A stretch of DNA of 64,000 nt from Rubripirellula tenax (GTDB taxonomy: Bacteria; Planctomycetota; Planctomycetia; Pirellulales; Pirellulaceae): the NCBI RefSeq assembly GCF_007860125.1, contig NZ_SJPW01000002.1, positions 124,001 through 188,000 of the forward strand. Reading direction: 5' to 3'. Shown here piece after piece: positions 62,335-64,000 of the stretch. The notes under the pieces are model-generated. The model saw only the letters and a list, made by a program, of their open reading frames with translations, did no database searches and had not been told where the DNA came from. Position 1 is the stretch's first letter, and each line of letters opens with the position of its first letter. The translations under genes were made by a program, and so were the position numbers.

Positions 62335-62811
62335 ATGGAAAGCCCTGATCCCGCCAGCCTGGATAACTTGAACGAGTTCGTGTTGCCCGATCCGGTGGGT
62401 TGGTTGCCGCTTGCACCGGTTTGGAAATTTCTCATCTCGATTGCGATCGTGTGGCTGACCGCTTGGGTTTGGATACGAGTGATTCGCTTTCTTCGCAATG
62501 CTTACCGTCGCCAAGCAATCGGGGAGCTTGCCGTGATCGAAGCGGAGGCGGATGTGGTGAAGCTAAATGAACTGCTAAAGCGAACCGCAATGACGGCGTA
62601 CGGACGCGATGAGGTGGCGTCACTGCATGGGGAGCGTTGGGTGGAGTTCTTGCACTCGGCTAGCCCGCCGACGTCAAATCGGAGTATCGCGATTCTTGGT
62701 GATGCGTCATCGCAACCCTCGATGGTTCTTTCGGCGGACAAACGAACCGAACTATTCGCATTCGCACGCGATTGGATTTGCCACCATTCACCGAAGGCAA
62801 CATCATGTTGA
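62335..62811 (+). CDS. DUF4381 membrane protein
   Basis: 158 residues. ATG 62335 is used; GTG 62332 directly after the DUF58 stop is possible. One membrane helix (FLISIAIVWLTAWVWIRVI). NLNEFVLPDPVGWLPLAPVW opens the family. The remaining cytoplasmic part has ALYGRD-like TAYGRDEVASLHGERWVEFL. Its stop overlaps the next start. Function unknown; it is always found in Bat-type operons. Confidence 0.87.
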   Translation: MESPDPASLDNLNEFVLPDPVGWLPLAPVWKFLISIAIVWLTAWVWIRVIRFLRNAYRRQAIGELAVIEAEADVVKLNELLKRTAMTAYGRDEVASLHGERWVEFLHSASPPTSNRSIAILGDASSQPSMVLSADKRTELFAFARDWICHHSPKATSC

Positions 62812-63830
62812 CCTGGGCCGCGCCGTGGTGCTTTGCGATCTTGCCATTGCCGTTGATCCTGCGAGCGGTGTTGCTGCCGCATTCACGCACCCGTGATTCC
62901 GTACGCGTGCCGATGTTTGATGTTTTGGTGACCACGAGCGGACAGACTCCTGGATCGGGAGCGTCGATTGCCTCGCGTTCTATAGCCGCCGCAGTCGTAT
63001 TGACGCTGGCGTGGATCGCGATCGTTGCTGCGCTCGCACAGCCTCAATGGTTGCTCGACCCGATTTCGCGTGACGTGGCGACTCGCGATTTGTTGCTGGC
63101 GGTGGATCTGTCAGGTTCGATGGAGACCGAGGATTTCACGGACGAGTCGGGAAAGAAAACCGACCGAATGACAGCGACCAAGCAAGTGCTGGACAGCTTT
63201 TTGCAATCACGTCACGGCGATCGAGTGGGCATGGTTGTGTTTGGCAACGGGGCGTTCGTTCAAGTCCCATTCACGCAGGACTTGGACGTTTGCCGTGAAT
63301 TGCTGGCAGACTTAGAGCCACGCATGGCCGGTCCCAAGACGGCACTGGGCGACGCGATCGGCTTGTCGATCAATTTGTTCGACCGCAGCGAAATGGAATC
63401 GAAAGTTCTGATCGCGATGACCGACGGCAACGACACGGGCAGCCGCGTACCACCGGCCCAAGCAGCCAAGATCGCAGCGAACAAGGGAATCATCATTCAC
63501 ACCATCGGCGTCGGCGATCCAGAAGCGGCCGGTGAACAAACACTTGATGAAACTGAATTGAAAGCGATCGCATCTGAAACGGGAGGCCAGTTCTTTCGCG
63601 CTCAGGATCGCGATGCGTTGCAATCGGTCTACACCAAGCTCGATGCGATGGACACACGCACCGTCGAAACGATCTCGCACAGGCCTCGGAAAGCTCTGTA
63701 TCCGATTCCGCTTGCCGCTTCGTTGGCACTATCGGTTGGGTACCAGACCCTCGCGATGGCCTGGGCGTTGCTTCGTCGGCGCCGATTGGTGGCGGTCGCG
63801 GGATCGGAAAGCATGGAGGTGGCCGTATGA
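62805..63830 (+). CDS. batA: BatA-type VWA membrane protein
   Basis: 341 residues. The start at ATG 62805 lies inside the end of DUF4381. Two N-terminal helices (AAPWCFAILPLPLILRAVL, SIAAAVVLTLAWIAIVAALA), a VWA domain with MIDAS DLSGSMETEDF, GDRVGMVVFGNGAFVQVPFT, ALIAMTDGNDTGS-like VLIAMTDGNDTGSR, and a last helix (YPIPLAASLALSVGYQTLAM). Bat proteins contribute to envelope stress tolerance in several phyla. Overlaps the next gene by ATGA. Confidence 0.9.
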   Translation: MLTWAAPWCFAILPLPLILRAVLLPHSRTRDSVRVPMFDVLVTTSGQTPGSGASIASRSIAAAVVLTLAWIAIVAALAQPQWLLDPISRDVATRDLLLAVDLSGSMETEDFTDESGKKTDRMTATKQVLDSFLQSRHGDRVGMVVFGNGAFVQVPFTQDLDVCRELLADLEPRMAGPKTALGDAIGLSINLFDRSEMESKVLIAMTDGNDTGSRVPPAQAAKIAANKGIIIHTIGVGDPEAAGEQTLDETELKAIASETGGQFFRAQDRDALQSVYTKLDAMDTRTVETISHRPRKALYPIPLAASLALSVGYQTLAMAWALLRRRRLVAVAGSESMEVAV

Positions 63831-64000
63831 TGGAATTTCTTGACGCTTTTCATTTTTTGCGGCCATGGTGGCTATTGGCAATTCTTCCGGTGACGTTGTT
63901 GGGGTGGTGGATGATCCGCCGCGACGATCCCACGGGTGACCTGAAACACGCCATCGCACCGCATCTGCTGCGGCCACTCACGATCTCGCCCGCATCAAGC
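63827..64000 (+). CDS. batB: BatB-type VWA protein, N-terminus only
   Basis: 58 residues up to the window edge. MMEFLDAFHFLRPWWLLAIL and PVTLLGWWMI make the first membrane helix of a VWA/BatB protein (the F-x-x-P-W-W-L-L-A pattern is typical). Coupled to batA by the ATGA overlap. The VWA and TPR parts lie beyond 64000. Confidence 0.75.
   Translation, partial: MMEFLDAFHFLRPWWLLAILPVTLLGWWMIRRDDPTGDLKHAIAPHLLRPLTISPASS

Overview
The window is a piece of a Planctomycetota chromosome, most like Rhodopirellula and its relatives. The main reasons are eight secreted formylglycine-type sulfatases in 64 kb, an ECF sigma factor coupled to a FecR/LamG-type anti-sigma protein, a Tat-exported Gfo/Idh/MocA oxidoreductase, a secreted PQQ-like beta-propeller, a parallel beta-helix/diheme-cytochrome pair and a GxxExxY-family nuclease. 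No rRNA, tRNA or CRISPR array was seen. All functions are read from the sequence and remembered family features; no database search was run.

Layout. 0-14 kb: an SBBP-repeat protein broken by an in-frame stop, a dead BlaI-type regulator, an oxidoreductase, a PQQ-like propeller protein, a LOV-domain PP2C phosphatase (probably blue-light controlled), a frameshifted GH95 fucosidase, a sulfatase, two small phosphatases of different families in tandem, a possible macrodomain-type protein and a thiamine-binding-type protein. 14.7-21.7 kb: a tight operon of ECF sigma factor, FecR/LamG protein and three sulfatases, the middle one much richer in G+C. 22-28.4 kb: an accessory segment with a divergent tyrosine recombinase, a zinc-ribbon peptide, a second ECF sigma operon carrying small enzymes and a hydrolase fragment, intergenic repeats, and a SIR2-type protein that looks 3'-truncated next to a 5'-truncated beta-helix gene. 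28.4-37 kb: a diheme cytochrome lipoprotein, a LamG-like secreted protein, a PAS-LuxR regulator, an OprB-type porin and a Gly/Pro/Arg-rich secreted protein.

37-50 kb: co-directional catabolic genes (three sulfatases, an amidohydrolase, a HAD-META protein). These are interrupted by a PD-(D/E)XK (GxxExxY-type) gene bounded by near-identical palindromes of about 65-87 bp, one of which supplies that gene's stop codon. A third palindrome lies 1.8 kb away and a half copy sits upstream. This is the strongest candidate for an undescribed element. A DUF3302/small membrane protein/HlyD export cassette follows. 50-64 kb: an RND efflux pair, a SYLF protein, a membrane alpha/beta hydrolase, another sulfatase, a phosphate-selective-type porin, and the start of a MoxR-DUF58-DUF4381-BatA-BatB operon that runs off the right edge.

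The theme is breakdown of sulfated, probably fucose-containing polysaccharides: porins for uptake, sulfatases and GH95 for depolymerisation, and sigma/anti-sigma control. Several genes are broken, so the region is actively changing.
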